64,000 nt of DNA from Anaerostipes sp. (GTDB lineage Bacteria; Bacillota; Clostridia; Lachnospirales; Lachnospiraceae): positions 1-64,000 of the forward strand of contig JAQWFL010000013.1 of assembly GCA_028704435.1 (NCBI GenBank), given 5' to 3'. Shown here one piece after another: positions 43,822-53,152 of this stretch. Position numbers and translations under genes: made by a program. Each line of letters starts with the position of its first letter. Within the stretch, counting starts at the first letter, position 1. The notes below the pieces were generated by a model. It had not been told where the DNA came from and did not search any database. It saw nothing but the letters and a program-made list of their open reading frames with translations.

Positions 43822-44982
43822 ATGTATAAAGTAAAATGCTTAAATCCAATTTCTGAAAAAGGGTTAGATTTATTTACAAGTGATTTTAATGTAGTAGAAG
43901 AGTTACAAGACGCTGATGCTGTTTTGGTTCGTAGTGCAGGGATGCATGATTTGGACGTACCAGAAAGTCTTCTTGCAGTTGCAAGGGCAGGAGCGGGAGT
44001 AAATAACATCCCCCTAGATGAATATGCAAAGAAGGGAATCGTTGCATTTAATACACCAGGAGCCAATGCAAATGGTGTAAAGGAATTGGTGGTAGCTGGT
44101 TTATTACTTGCATCTCGTGGTATCATTGACGGTGCAAACTGGGTAAGAGCAAATAAAGATGATGAAAATCTTGCAAAGACAGTAGAAAAGCAAAAGAAGC
44201 AATATGCTGGGAATGAATTAAAAGGAAAGTCAATCGGTGTGATTGGTCTTGGAGCAATTGGAGTTTTGGTTGCAAATATCTGTAATCGTTTGGGAATGAA
44301 TGTATATGGGTATGATCCTTATGTATCTGTTCGTTCTGCATGGAGTTTATCAAGAATGGTAAATCATAGCAGTTCATTAGATGAAATCTATGAAAAATGT
44401 GATTTTATCACAATTCATGTACCATTTATGGATGCAACAAAAGGAATGATTGATGCAGATGCAGTAAGCAAAATGAAAGCTGGAGCAACAATTCTTAATT
44501 TTGCAAGAGGAGAATTAGTAGATCAGGAAGCTGTATTAGATGGACTTGATGCAGGAAAATTAAAGCATTATGTAACTGATTTTCCTAACGCAGCAGTGGC
44601 TCAAAATGATAAAGTAATAGCGATTCCTCATTTAGGAGCATCTACAGAAGAGTCTGAAGAAAATTGTGCAGAGATGGCAGTGGATGAATTAATGAATTAC
44701 TTAGAAAATGGAAATATTGTAAACTCTGTAAACTATCCAAATTGTGATTTAGGTAACATTGAATCAGGGGCACGTATTACAGTACACCATAAGAATGTTC
44801 CAAATATGATTGGACAATTAACAGCAATTATTGCTGGAGAAGGATATAATATTGTAAACATGTTGAATAAATCAAAAGGTGAATGGGCATATTCAATTTT
44901 AGATATTGAAAAGAAACTTGGTAAGAACATTGTAGAAAAAATGTCTGAAATCGATGAGGTTATTAGAGTTAGAGTACTTTAG
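43822..44982 (+). CDS. serA: D-3-phosphoglycerate dehydrogenase
   Basis: SerA starts serine synthesis by oxidising 3-phosphoglycerate. The 386-residue protein has VRSAGMHDLDVPESLLAVARAGAGVNNI, the NAD motif GLGAIGVLVANI, ARGELVDQEAV, HLGASTEES with the catalytic His, and a C-terminal ACT domain (about 315-386, ITVHHKNVPNMIGQLTAIIA) for serine feedback. This short form with ACT but no ASB domain is common in Clostridia. The SD AAAGGAGAAC is good. Confidence 0.95.
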   Translation: MYKVKCLNPISEKGLDLFTSDFNVVEELQDADAVLVRSAGMHDLDVPESLLAVARAGAGVNNIPLDEYAKKGIVAFNTPGANANGVKELVVAGLLLASRGIIDGANWVRANKDDENLAKTVEKQKKQYAGNELKGKSIGVIGLGAIGVLVANICNRLGMNVYGYDPYVSVRSAWSLSRMVNHSSSLDEIYEKCDFITIHVPFMDATKGMIDADAVSKMKAGATILNFARGELVDQEAVLDGLDAGKLKHYVTDFPNAAVAQNDKVIAIPHLGASTEESEENCAEMAVDELMNYLENGNIVNSVNYPNCDLGNIESGARITVHHKNVPNMIGQLTAIIAGEGYNIVNMLNKSKGEWAYSILDIEKKLGKNIVEKMSEIDEVIRVRVL

Positions 44983-45000
44983 AGAGAAAAGGAGAAAATT

Positions 45001-46086
45001 ATGAGTAATAAATTAAAAGTTGGAATCCTTGGAGCCACTGGTATGGTTGGACAAAGATTTATTTCATTGCTAGAGAATCATCCATGGTTTGAAGTTACAA
45101 CATTAGCTGCGAGTCCAAGATCAGCAGGTAAATCATATGAAGAAGCTGTTGGTGGTAGATGGAAGATGACAACACCAATGCCAGAAGCAGTAAAGTCTAT
45201 GGTTGTTAAAAATGTAAATGAAATAGAAGAAGTTGCAAAAACAGTTGATTTTGTTTTTAGTGCAGTTGATATGTCAAAAGACGAAATTAAGAAAATAGAA
45301 GAAGATTATGCAAAAACTGAAACTCCAGTTGTTTCTAATAATAGCGCTCATCGATGGACTCCAGACGTACCAATGGTAGTTCCTGAAATTAATCCAGCAC
45401 ATTTTGATGTGATTGAATTTCAAAAGAAGCGTCTTGGAACTACAAGAGGATTTGTTGCAGTAAAACCTAACTGCTCAATTCAAAGTTATGCACCATGTCT
45501 TGCAGCGTGGAAGGAATTTGAACCAGTGGAAGTCGTTGCTACTACATATCAGGCAATTTCAGGTGCAGGTAAAACATTTAAGGATTGGCCAGAAATGGAA
45601 GGAAATGTTATTCCATATATTGGAGGAGAAGAAGAAAAGAGTGAGCAAGAGCCTTTGCGTGTTCTTGGTAAAGTAGAAGATGGTGTGATTAAGAAAGCAG
45701 ATGCTCCAAAGATTACATGTCAATGTATCAGAGTTCCAGTTTTAAATGGTCATACAGCAGCTGTATTTATTAAGTTTGCAAAGAAGCCTACAAAAGAGCA
45801 GCTAATTGAAAAGTTAGTAAACTTTAGTGGGATTCCTCAGGAATTAGAACTTCCAAGTGCGCCAAAACAATTTATTCAATACTTAGAAGAAGACAATCGT
45901 CCTCAAGTAAGAGAAGATGTTGATTATGAAAATGGAATGGGAGTATCAATTGGAAGATTAAGAGAAGACAGTATTTATGATTATAAATTTGTCGGTCTTT
46001 CTCACAACACAGTAAGAGGAGCAGCTGGTGGAGCCGTTCTTTGTGCAGAAACTTTAAAAGCAAAAGGATTTATTACAAAGAAATAA
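45001..46086 (+). CDS. asd: Aspartate-semialdehyde dehydrogenase, archaeal/fungal type
   Basis: The enzyme reduces aspartyl phosphate to the semialdehyde for lysine, methionine and threonine synthesis. The 361-residue protein has GILGATGMVGQRFISLL, SNNSAHRW, the catalytic Cys C158 in KPNCSIQSYAP, TYQAISGAGKTFKDWPEM, CQCIRVPVLNGHTAAV and the GLSHNTVRGAAGG end. This is the archaeal-type family rather than the E. coli type. The SD AAAGGAGAAA is good. mscS follows after 28 bases. Confidence 0.95.
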   Translation: MSNKLKVGILGATGMVGQRFISLLENHPWFEVTTLAASPRSAGKSYEEAVGGRWKMTTPMPEAVKSMVVKNVNEIEEVAKTVDFVFSAVDMSKDEIKKIEEDYAKTETPVVSNNSAHRWTPDVPMVVPEINPAHFDVIEFQKKRLGTTRGFVAVKPNCSIQSYAPCLAAWKEFEPVEVVATTYQAISGAGKTFKDWPEMEGNVIPYIGGEEEKSEQEPLRVLGKVEDGVIKKADAPKITCQCIRVPVLNGHTAAVFIKFAKKPTKEQLIEKLVNFSGIPQELELPSAPKQFIQYLEEDNRPQVREDVDYENGMGVSIGRLREDSIYDYKFVGLSHNTVRGAAGGAVLCAETLKAKGFITKK

Positions 46087-46114
46087 AAATAGATTTAAAG
46101 GAGACACGTAAGTT

Positions 46115-46945
46115 ATGATGAATTCTACGTATTTTCAGGAAATAGCAACATCCTATGTTGGAAAATTATCAGATTTTGCAGGTGATTTATTTGTTGCGGT
46201 AGTTATCTTAATTGTAGGATTGAAATTAACAAAATGGATGATTTCAATTGTAAAAAAAGGATTAGAAAGAAAAGATGTAGACTATGGATTTATTTCTTTT
46301 GCGTGCTCCTTTTTAAAGATTACATTACGTTGTATTGTTGTTTTTATGGCAGTCGAGAAACTAGGAGTTCAGGGGTCTACGATTGTAGCACTGCTGGGTT
46401 CTGCAGGTGTTGCCATTGGTTTGGCACTTCAGGGAAGTCTCTCAAATGTTGCAGGAGGGGTTTTGCTTCTGGTTCTAAAACCTTTTCAGGTTGGAGACTA
46501 TATTTTAGTAGAAGGAAGTGGATGTGAAGGAACTGTAGTTTCTTTAGATATCTTTTATACAAAACTCGAAACTGTTGATAATCGTGTCATAGTAGTTCCA
46601 AATAAAACCATGGCAAACAGCAATCTTATTAACAACACAAAACAGGAAAAGCGTTTAATTGACTTGAAAATTGGTGTTTCTTATGAGAGTGACTTAAGTA
46701 AAGTGAAACAAATGATTTTTCATGTTTTAGAGCAAGAAGAACGATTAATCTTGCCAGAGGAAACAAAGGTATTTGTCAATGAACTTGGCAATAGTGCTGT
46801 TATTCTTGGTGTTCGTGCTTGGGTAAAAACAGAAGATTATATGCCAGTAAAATGGCATTTGCTAGAACAGATAAAATTAAAATTTGATGAGGAGAATATT
46901 GAAATTCCTTACAATAAACTAGATGTTACAATATGTAATTCATAA
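46115..46945 (+). CDS. Small-conductance mechanosensitive channel, MscS family
   Basis: The channel opens under membrane tension to release osmolytes. The 276-residue protein has three transmembrane segments (about 18-40, 60-80, 85-110) including pore helix VALLGSAGVAIGLALQGSLSNVAGGVLLLVLKPF, then the beta domain with FQVGDYILVEGSGCEGTVVSLD and VPNKTMANSNLINN, and the C-terminal domain. The SD AAAGGAGACACG is at long spacing. It is the last gene of the azlC-asd operon, without obvious metabolic link. Confidence 0.95.
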   Translation: MMNSTYFQEIATSYVGKLSDFAGDLFVAVVILIVGLKLTKWMISIVKKGLERKDVDYGFISFACSFLKITLRCIVVFMAVEKLGVQGSTIVALLGSAGVAIGLALQGSLSNVAGGVLLLVLKPFQVGDYILVEGSGCEGTVVSLDIFYTKLETVDNRVIVVPNKTMANSNLINNTKQEKRLIDLKIGVSYESDLSKVKQMIFHVLEQEERLILPEETKVFVNELGNSAVILGVRAWVKTEDYMPVKWHLLEQIKLKFDEENIEIPYNKLDVTICNS

Positions 46946-46948
46946 CAA

Positions 46949-46980
46949 AAAAAGATGGAAATTATTCCATCTTTTTTTTT
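46949..46980. terminator. Bidirectional terminator
   Basis: AAAAAGATGGAA pairs perfectly with TTCCATCTTTTT around ATTA. It ends the nine-gene operon and overlaps the stop of the convergent lipoprotein gene. Confidence 0.92.
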
Positions 46981-48674
46981 ATGATATCTTTTAGTTTTTC
47001 TAGATATTCTATGATCAATGTTTGCTTTTTGTAGATAAGGAAACAAAGAATGATTAAAATTCCCAAAGGGAAAATAAATTGAAGTATATGAAGCCAATGA
47101 TCGGCTGTGGTGCTCCCAATATAGTCAGCTTTAAAAGTATCAGAAGAAAGATTGTATGAGTCAATAGATTGTACAGTGTCATTCGCAGAAATATAATTTG
47201 CAAATTCTTTGTGAATTACATTTTTGCTTTTTTGTTCTCTCTTATAATTTTTGCTATTCATAGAAATAGATTTGGTGTCTTCCGAGCTAATGGAAATCAA
47301 CTGGAATTTACCGCGAATCTTGTTGTTGTTTCCTAACAGAGAAAAGTTAAAAGTTAAATTTGATTGTTTTCCCTTAAAAATAGAATTCCTTGATTGATAA
47401 TCTATGGAACAGTTTGAGAAAACAGACTTTAAATCAGCATTACAATTCTCAACAGTGCCACTTTGCTTGAATATAACTGTAGCACTATTTTTGTTCTTTT
47501 TTGATGTTACAAAGGAAAATGTATTGCCAGCAAAACGAGATATCATTTTGTTTAATTCCTTTTTTGAATAATTATCTGCAAGTTGGAACTGGTATATAAC
47601 TTGCAGATTCTCTTTGTTCTTATAAATAGAAGTAATTTCATAGGACTTAACTATTATCTGATTTTTACAAGTAAATGTAACTTTTGGTTTCGCGTTAGTA
47701 CTTTGTAGTAGTTCTTTTGTTTTTTGATTTGCAGTCACAGAATAGGTTGAAGATACATTCCCTGATTTGTCCGCAAAATTAGTAAAATCCAATTGTTCAT
47801 CAAAGGCTTCCTGATAAGAAAAAGGAGATGCTTTTTTTTCTTTTAAGGAACTTTTGCCAAAGGAGATGTTAGAATGAAGTACCTTCCGTGTGACAGCACA
47901 TAAATCTGTAAAACTGTCTGCAGAAAATGAAACATGAAGGGTTTTACCAGTATCATTGGAGGTCCAATCAATGGAGGTTCCTTTTATATTTTCAAAGTAT
48001 GAATTAATAGAAGATCGATGCTGTTCTAATGTTGCTTCAGGTATATTGAAATCAATGGTTCTTTCGTATGTATGATTTTCTTTTTGCGTTGTTTGAACAT
48101 GGATAGAATCAATCTTTTCATAAGCAAGGGTATTTACAGAAATCTTGTTCTCAGTGGAGTATTCATTTCCATCAAAATAAAATGAAGTTTTTTTCAAATT
48201 CCACAGATCATCAGAATGTTCTTTGTCTACATATCCCTTTTCATAAAAGGCGGTGAAAAGCCAAGCCATTAAATCCTTAGAAGTAAAATTCTCTTCATAC
48301 CTAATTCCGTGGACAAATGGTGAAGAGGAGTACTGATAAGTTATCTTTGGAGAGAAGTTTAACAAAGCATCTAATTTCTTTTTGTAGTCTGATTTCGAAG
48401 TAAAATTCAGATAAAAAGTATAAGTGTATGTATTATTCGTCTCTTTTTTTGTATAAGAAAGAGACGATGGACATGCATCTTTGATGATTTTTTCTAAAGC
48501 ATTTGCATTCCCATCAAAAGAACTTTGTAAATCAGAAATACGAATGGAACAAGACATGGTTCTTGTTCCAGCAAAATTCGTATTTAGTTTCAATTTACTT
48601 GTCAATTCAATCCCACAGCCTACCAATAATATAAGAGATAGAATCAGTGGAAGTAGTAGAAACTTTTTTTTCAT
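46962..48674 (-). CDS. Large surface lipoprotein with C-terminal membrane segment, unknown function
   Basis: The 570-residue protein has a lipobox LVGCG (C20), so it is lipid-anchored, and a hydrophobic segment near 528-552 (LHILQFIFPLGILIILCFLIYK) followed by a basic cytosolic tail, so it is anchored at both ends. The extracellular part is Ser/Lys/Asn rich, beta-type, with no recognised domain; internal repetition such as SYTKKETNNTYTYTFYL and LHVSFS suggests related beta repeats. Function unknown. argH starts nine bases upstream on the same strand, so the two may be cotranscribed with no metabolic link. The stop lies inside the terminator. Confidence 0.85.
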   Translation of the reverse strand: MKKKFLLLPLILSLILLVGCGIELTSKLKLNTNFAGTRTMSCSIRISDLQSSFDGNANALEKIIKDACPSSLSYTKKETNNTYTYTFYLNFTSKSDYKKKLDALLNFSPKITYQYSSSPFVHGIRYEENFTSKDLMAWLFTAFYEKGYVDKEHSDDLWNLKKTSFYFDGNEYSTENKISVNTLAYEKIDSIHVQTTQKENHTYERTIDFNIPEATLEQHRSSINSYFENIKGTSIDWTSNDTGKTLHVSFSADSFTDLCAVTRKVLHSNISFGKSSLKEKKASPFSYQEAFDEQLDFTNFADKSGNVSSTYSVTANQKTKELLQSTNAKPKVTFTCKNQIIVKSYEITSIYKNKENLQVIYQFQLADNYSKKELNKMISRFAGNTFSFVTSKKNKNSATVIFKQSGTVENCNADLKSVFSNCSIDYQSRNSIFKGKQSNLTFNFSLLGNNNKIRGKFQLISISSEDTKSISMNSKNYKREQKSKNVIHKEFANYISANDTVQSIDSYNLSSDTFKADYIGSTTADHWLHILQFIFPLGILIILCFLIYKKQTLIIEYLEKLKDIIKKKME

Positions 48675-48683
48675 AGTATTATC

Positions 48684-50066
48684 CTAATCTAGAGTGCTTA
48701 GATAGTGTTCGTTGATTGAAATTACCTGTTTCATTGCATCCTCACCAGGAGCACCAATGGTATTTCTCTTTTCAACACATGTTTTCATAGCAATTGCTTC
48801 ATATATATCATCTTCAAAAGCAGGGCTGATTTCCCTGTATTCTTCTAAGGATAAATCATCTAAAGCAATATTTTTATCGATACAAAGTAACACAAGTTTT
48901 CCAACAATACCGTGGGCATCTCTGAAAGGAACACCATGGTTTACTAGATAGTCGGCTGCATCTGTGGCGTTTGTAAATCCGTTTTTTGCACTTGCTTCCA
49001 TATTGTCTTTATGGAAAGTCATAGTCTGCATCATTCCATTAAATAACTTGATACATCCTTTGACGGTATCAATAGAATCAAAGGTTAGTTCTTTGTCTTC
49101 CTGCATATCCTTATTATATGCAAGAGGAATACCTTTCATAGTTGTGAGGATTGATGTAAGGGAAGCATATACGCGACCGGTTTTACCACGAACTAATTCA
49201 GCAATATCTGGATTCTTTTTTTGTGGCATAATACTGCTTCCTGTACTATAGCTGTCATCAATGGAAATAAATTGATATTCGTTGGAGTTCCAGATAATAA
49301 TTTCCTCACAAAATCTACTTAGATGAACCATGATGGTAGACAAAGCAGAAAGAAGTTCAATCACATAGTCACGATCTGAAACAGAATCCATACTATTTAA
49401 AGTAGGACCAGAAAAATCTAAAAGACTTGCAGTCAATTCACGGTCTAGTGGATATGTTGTTCCAGCTAAAGCACCAGAACCTAGAGGACAGTAGTTCATA
49501 CGATTATAGATATCACATAATCTAGAATAGTCCCTTTTAAACATCTCCATATAAGCACCTATGTGATGAGCTAAAGTAACTGGCTGAGCTTTCTGCAAAT
49601 GTGTAAATCCAGGCATAAAAGTATCAGTATGTTCTTTCATTAGTCCGTGTAAAGTTTCCATTAGCTCTTTTAATAGTTCTTTTAGCTCTACAACCTCATC
49701 GCGAGTATAAAGTTTCATATCAAGTGCAACTTGATCATTACGACTTCTTCCAGTATGTAATTTCTTTCCTGGATCGCCAATACGGTCAATTAAATTTGCC
49801 TCTACAAAGCTATGAATATCTTCGTATTTACTTGTGATTTCGATTTTGCCAGATTCAATATCTGCCAAGATACTATTAAGACCATCGATGATTTGAACTT
49901 TTTCTTCATTGGTTAGAACACCAACCTTTGCAAGCATTGTTACATGGGCAATACTCCCACGAATATCCTGACGATAAAACTTTTGGTCAAATGAAATTGA
50001 TGCGTTAAAATTATATACTAGTTGATCTGTTTCCTTTGTGAAACGACCACCCCATAATTGTGCCAT
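48684..50066 (-). CDS. argH: Argininosuccinate lyase
   Basis: ArgH splits argininosuccinate to arginine and fumarate. The 460-residue protein begins [21 protein letters not shown], has [17 protein letters not shown], the catalytic loop [20 protein letters not shown] and the substrate segment [15 protein letters not shown]. Normal length. The SD AAATGAGGAATA is weak. argG is not in the window. The lipoprotein gene follows after nine bases. Confidence 0.97.
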   Translation of the reverse strand: MAQLWGGRFTKETDQLVYNFNASISFDQKFYRQDIRGSIAHVTMLAKVGVLTNEEKVQIIDGLNSILADIESGKIEITSKYEDIHSFVEANLIDRIGDPGKKLHTGRSRNDQVALDMKLYTRDEVVELKELLKELMETLHGLMKEHTDTFMPGFTHLQKAQPVTLAHHIGAYMEMFKRDYSRLCDIYNRMNYCPLGSGALAGTTYPLDRELTASLLDFSGPTLNSMDSVSDRDYVIELLSALSTIMVHLSRFCEEIIIWNSNEYQFISIDDSYSTGSSIMPQKKNPDIAELVRGKTGRVYASLTSILTTMKGIPLAYNKDMQEDKELTFDSIDTVKGCIKLFNGMMQTMTFHKDNMEASAKNGFTNATDAADYLVNHGVPFRDAHGIVGKLVLLCIDKNIALDDLSLEEYREISPAFEDDIYEAIAMKTCVEKRNTIGAPGEDAMKQVISINEHYLSTLD

Positions 50067-50204
50067 AATATATTCCTCATTTCTAAAATTAATTTTTACA
50101 TATACTTTTTTATTTTACACTAAATACTATAAAAAATAAACACTGAATATAAGAATAAATCAAGAGATACTAGAACATAATAAGAAAAAACAGGTAGGTT
50201 GATT

Positions 50205-50627
50205 ATGATTACATCAAAAATAGAAAAAGAAGTTATCTTATTTGCTCTTGGCGGTATGTCATATTTTATTTTGGAAATTATTGTGAGGGGATATTCTCAC
50301 TATACCATGTTTTTATGTGGAGGCCTATGTTTTTTATCGTGTGGAAAACTAAATGAAAAGGCACATGGAAAGATTAGTTTTGTTGGTCAAATGGTCTTGT
50401 CATCCATAATTATTACAGGAGTAGAACTAGTCACTGGTATTATTGTGAACTTATGGTTGAAATGGGATATCTGGGATTATTCAAATATGCCATATAATTT
50501 TATGGGTCAAATATGTCTTTTGTACTCAATATTTTGGTTTTTTATTTCAGGGATTATTATTTTAATGGATGATTATCTTAGACATATATTGTTTCATGAA
50601 AAAATGGAGCATTATAAAATATGGTAA
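50205..50627 (+). CDS. Small membrane protein, ABC_trans_CmpB-like
   Basis: The 140-residue protein has four hydrophobic segments and the block NLWLKWDIWDYSNMPYNFMGQICLLYSIFWF, the signature I associate with the CmpB-like putative ABC permease family (PF06541). Its biochemical role is not established. A TTG two codons upstream is possible, but the ATG at 50205 behind AGGTAGG is better. It is a single gene with its own terminator, between argH and the reductase gene. Confidence 0.75.
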   Translation: MITSKIEKEVILFALGGMSYFILEIIVRGYSHYTMFLCGGLCFLSCGKLNEKAHGKISFVGQMVLSSIIITGVELVTGIIVNLWLKWDIWDYSNMPYNFMGQICLLYSIFWFFISGIIILMDDYLRHILFHEKMEHYKIW

Positions 50628-50628
50628 A

Positions 50629-50661
50629 AAAAGAGATTGCAAAAATGCAATCTCTTTTCTA
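50629..50661. terminator. Bidirectional terminator
   Basis: AAAAGAGATTGCA pairs perfectly with TGCAATCTCTTTT around AAAA. It serves the small membrane protein gene and the convergent reductase. Confidence 0.92.
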
Positions 50662-50669
50662 ATAAAATT

Positions 50670-52661
50670 CTATAAGAATTGACGTCTTTCTAATGCTAAC
50701 AATACGTCACGACCTTCTTTGACACCTTCAATTATACGACGAGTCTGAGCACTGTCTCCAATATTGAGAACTTCGATTCCTTCCATGATGAAGTGATCAT
50801 ATAATTCACGAAGAGAAGGAGTTGCTGACTGCATTCCTAAACAAATGAATCCGTAATCGAAGTCTAAATCTAATTCTTGATAGTCATGCTTTACAATAAA
50901 GCTATGTTCTTTGACTTCAAGAAGAGTAGCGTTTGGATATTGAGTTACATCGTACTTCTTAAGCATATCATTGGCACCAGTTTTAGTGATAATATCTAGC
51001 CCTTCACCGAAATGTCCCTTTTGCTCTACAATTGTTACATCAGCATGTCTTGGTGCAAAAAATTCCACAACATCTAATCCAACGTTTCCTCCACCAATGA
51101 CGACGACTTTTTTACCAGTTAAGTCTTCAGGGAAAGAATCAACACTGTCTACTAAATCAAAGATTGTCAAGGCATTCTTTGACTTGATGTTTTCTGATAA
51201 ACCTTTAATTGTATCGGGTAGGCGAGGAGTAGATCCCGTAGCATTCACTACTAAATCAGGTTTGAAGCCATCTACAAAATCAGCTGTTGCCTCTACATTC
51301 TTACATATAAATAAATTCTTTAATTCACTGGCACGTTGTTCTAAGTATTTAGGGAAATATCCTAAACGCTTTTTATTTGGCATCTTACCAACACGCCGGG
51401 CAAGTCCACCAAGATGTGCAGTTTTCTCAATTAAGATTGTTGTACATCCAACTTCAGCAGCTGTACATGCAGCTTCTAATCCAGCAGTACCACCACCAAT
51501 AACAACTACATTACAAGGTTTTGTAATCTTTTCTGTCTTATGTGTATCACCATCAACGATAGATGGATTAATAGTGCAGCGAATTGGGTCATTCCCAAGA
51601 GTTGCAGTACATCCATTGTTACATGAAATACATCGGTTAATATCATCAGTATTACCAAATTGAACTTTGTTTACCCACTCAGGATCAGCAATCAATCCAC
51701 GACCAATGGCAATGAAATCTCCACGACCATCTTCAAGAATCTTGTTTGCAATTTCAGGTTCACGAATGTTACCTTCAGCAGTACAAGGTTTTCCAGTTTT
51801 GTTACGGATAGCTTCTGACATATATGCTTTCCATCCATCTGGAAGATAATCTGCAGATAATTGATATTGAATAGAGCAAGTCAATCCTGATGAAACAGAA
51901 TATACATCTACATATTGATCATAGTATTGAATCATCTCTAATGTATCGTCTAATGTATTCCCACCCTCTGCTAATTCATCTGCACTGATGCGTAGGAATA
52001 TAGGAATGTTTTCTCCAACAGCTTCATGTACAGCTTTTAGTACCATTGCGACAATACGAGCACGGTTCTCCATAGAGCCACCAAACTCATCAGTTCTGTC
52101 GTTCGTAAGAGGGGATAAAAACTGATTCAAAAGATAACCGTGTCCTGCCTGAATTTCAACGGCATCGAAACCAGCGGTTATAGCACGTCTTGCGGCATCA
52201 GCGAACTTTTGTACAATGACGTCTATCTCATCTTTAGTTAATACACGTGGGATATCACCTCTTTCTCGAGATGGAATATCAGAAGCAGACACTGGCTGAA
52301 TGTTTGTGTAAGTTGCTTCACATGCAGAGCCACCATGATTTAAACAAATGGAAATTTTTGCTCCATATTCATGAACTTTATCACATAGTTTATAAAGACC
52401 GTGAATATAATTATCATGGTCAATTCGTAGTTGAGCAGTACCTAAAGATCCTTGAGGAGAGGCAATGCTTGCTCCTTCTACTGTAATTAATCCAGTTCCA
52501 CCTTTGGCACGTTGTCTATAATAATTAATTAGCTTCTCGCTAACTTCACCGTTGTGTTCTGCAAAATTTGTTCCAATTGGAGTCATGACAATACGATTCT
52601 TAAGGGTCATTGACTTGATTGTAAATGGTTCAAATAATTTACGAAAATTTTTTGCTGCCAT
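50670..52661 (-). CDS. Enoate reductase/old yellow enzyme-type flavoprotein with FeS cluster
   Basis: The 663-residue protein combines an FMN TIM barrel (about 1-360: FEPFTIKSMTLKNRIVMTPIGTNFAE, GHGYLLNQFLSPLTNDRTDEFGG), a 4Fe-4S binding stretch CISCNNGCTATLGNDPIRC, and an FAD/NAD domain (VVIGGGTAGLEAACTAAE and VVIGGGNVGLDVVEFF). This is the 2,4-dienoyl-CoA reductase, enoate reductase and BaiCD/BaiH group. The substrate may be an unsaturated acid or bile-acid-like enone; sequence alone cannot say. The start is the ATG behind GGAGGAA. It is monocistronic. A LysR regulator lies just beyond its divergent promoter region. Confidence 0.9.
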   Translation of the reverse strand: MAAKNFRKLFEPFTIKSMTLKNRIVMTPIGTNFAEHNGEVSEKLINYYRQRAKGGTGLITVEGASIASPQGSLGTAQLRIDHDNYIHGLYKLCDKVHEYGAKISICLNHGGSACEATYTNIQPVSASDIPSRERGDIPRVLTKDEIDVIVQKFADAARRAITAGFDAVEIQAGHGYLLNQFLSPLTNDRTDEFGGSMENRARIVAMVLKAVHEAVGENIPIFLRISADELAEGGNTLDDTLEMIQYYDQYVDVYSVSSGLTCSIQYQLSADYLPDGWKAYMSEAIRNKTGKPCTAEGNIREPEIANKILEDGRGDFIAIGRGLIADPEWVNKVQFGNTDDINRCISCNNGCTATLGNDPIRCTINPSIVDGDTHKTEKITKPCNVVVIGGGTAGLEAACTAAEVGCTTILIEKTAHLGGLARRVGKMPNKKRLGYFPKYLEQRASELKNLFICKNVEATADFVDGFKPDLVVNATGSTPRLPDTIKGLSENIKSKNALTIFDLVDSVDSFPEDLTGKKVVVIGGGNVGLDVVEFFAPRHADVTIVEQKGHFGEGLDIITKTGANDMLKKYDVTQYPNATLLEVKEHSFIVKHDYQELDLDFDYGFICLGMQSATPSLRELYDHFIMEGIEVLNIGDSAQTRRIIEGVKEGRDVLLALERRQFL

Positions 52662-52701
52662 AGTTAAATTCCTCCATATCTTTCTAAATAACAATAAATC
52701 A

Positions 52702-52730
52702 ATTATATCAAAACGTGTATACAAATGCAA
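52702..52730 (-). promoter_or_regulatory. Promoter of the reductase gene
   Basis: TTGCAT (52725-52730), a 17-base spacer and TATAAT (52702-52707) on the minus strand. The 200-base gap to the divergent small gene has no other strong feature but may hold regulator sites. Confidence 0.6.
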
Positions 52731-52864
52731 TGACTTAAAACACATAAAAATTTATAGAAATAGATGAATTGATAAAATCTATACATACAATTTACATAAT
52801 CAATGGATTCTCTATTTGAAATATGTGTGTTACAATGTATTTAATATGAAGAAGGAGAAAAAAT

Positions 52865-53071
52865 ATGGGTATATTAATTCAAGAGACAACAAGAGAAGAA
52901 AGAGAGCAAATTGTAGCAGAATCAATTGGAAATATTGATGCAACCTGTGATGGCTGTGCATCAGGAATTATAGAAATGTATCAAGATTATATAGAAGGAA
53001 AGAAAGAGTTACGTGAAATTAACATGGAGTTTAATGCCAAGTATGTATCTGGCTCACAAGGGCCACAATAA
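52865..53071 (+). CDS. Small conserved-looking CxxC protein, 68 aa
   Basis: I recognise no named family. The soluble, acidic protein has TREEREQIVAESIGNIDATCDGCASGIIEMYQDYIEGKKELREINMEF, so a CDGC pair lies at residues 35-38 followed by a helix. The SD GAAGGAG is good and the reading frame is in native codon use. It lies between the flavoprotein reductase and a LysR regulator gene, which is the only clue. A redox or metal-binding helper is possible but unproven. Confidence 0.8.
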   Translation: MGILIQETTREEREQIVAESIGNIDATCDGCASGIIEMYQDYIEGKKELREINMEFNAKYVSGSQGPQ

Positions 53072-53152
53072 TTTAGCAAAAATATACAAAAAACACGCGA
53101 ATTATGTTATAGTATTGATAGACGTTTTTTATTGATTCGAAGGAGAAATACT

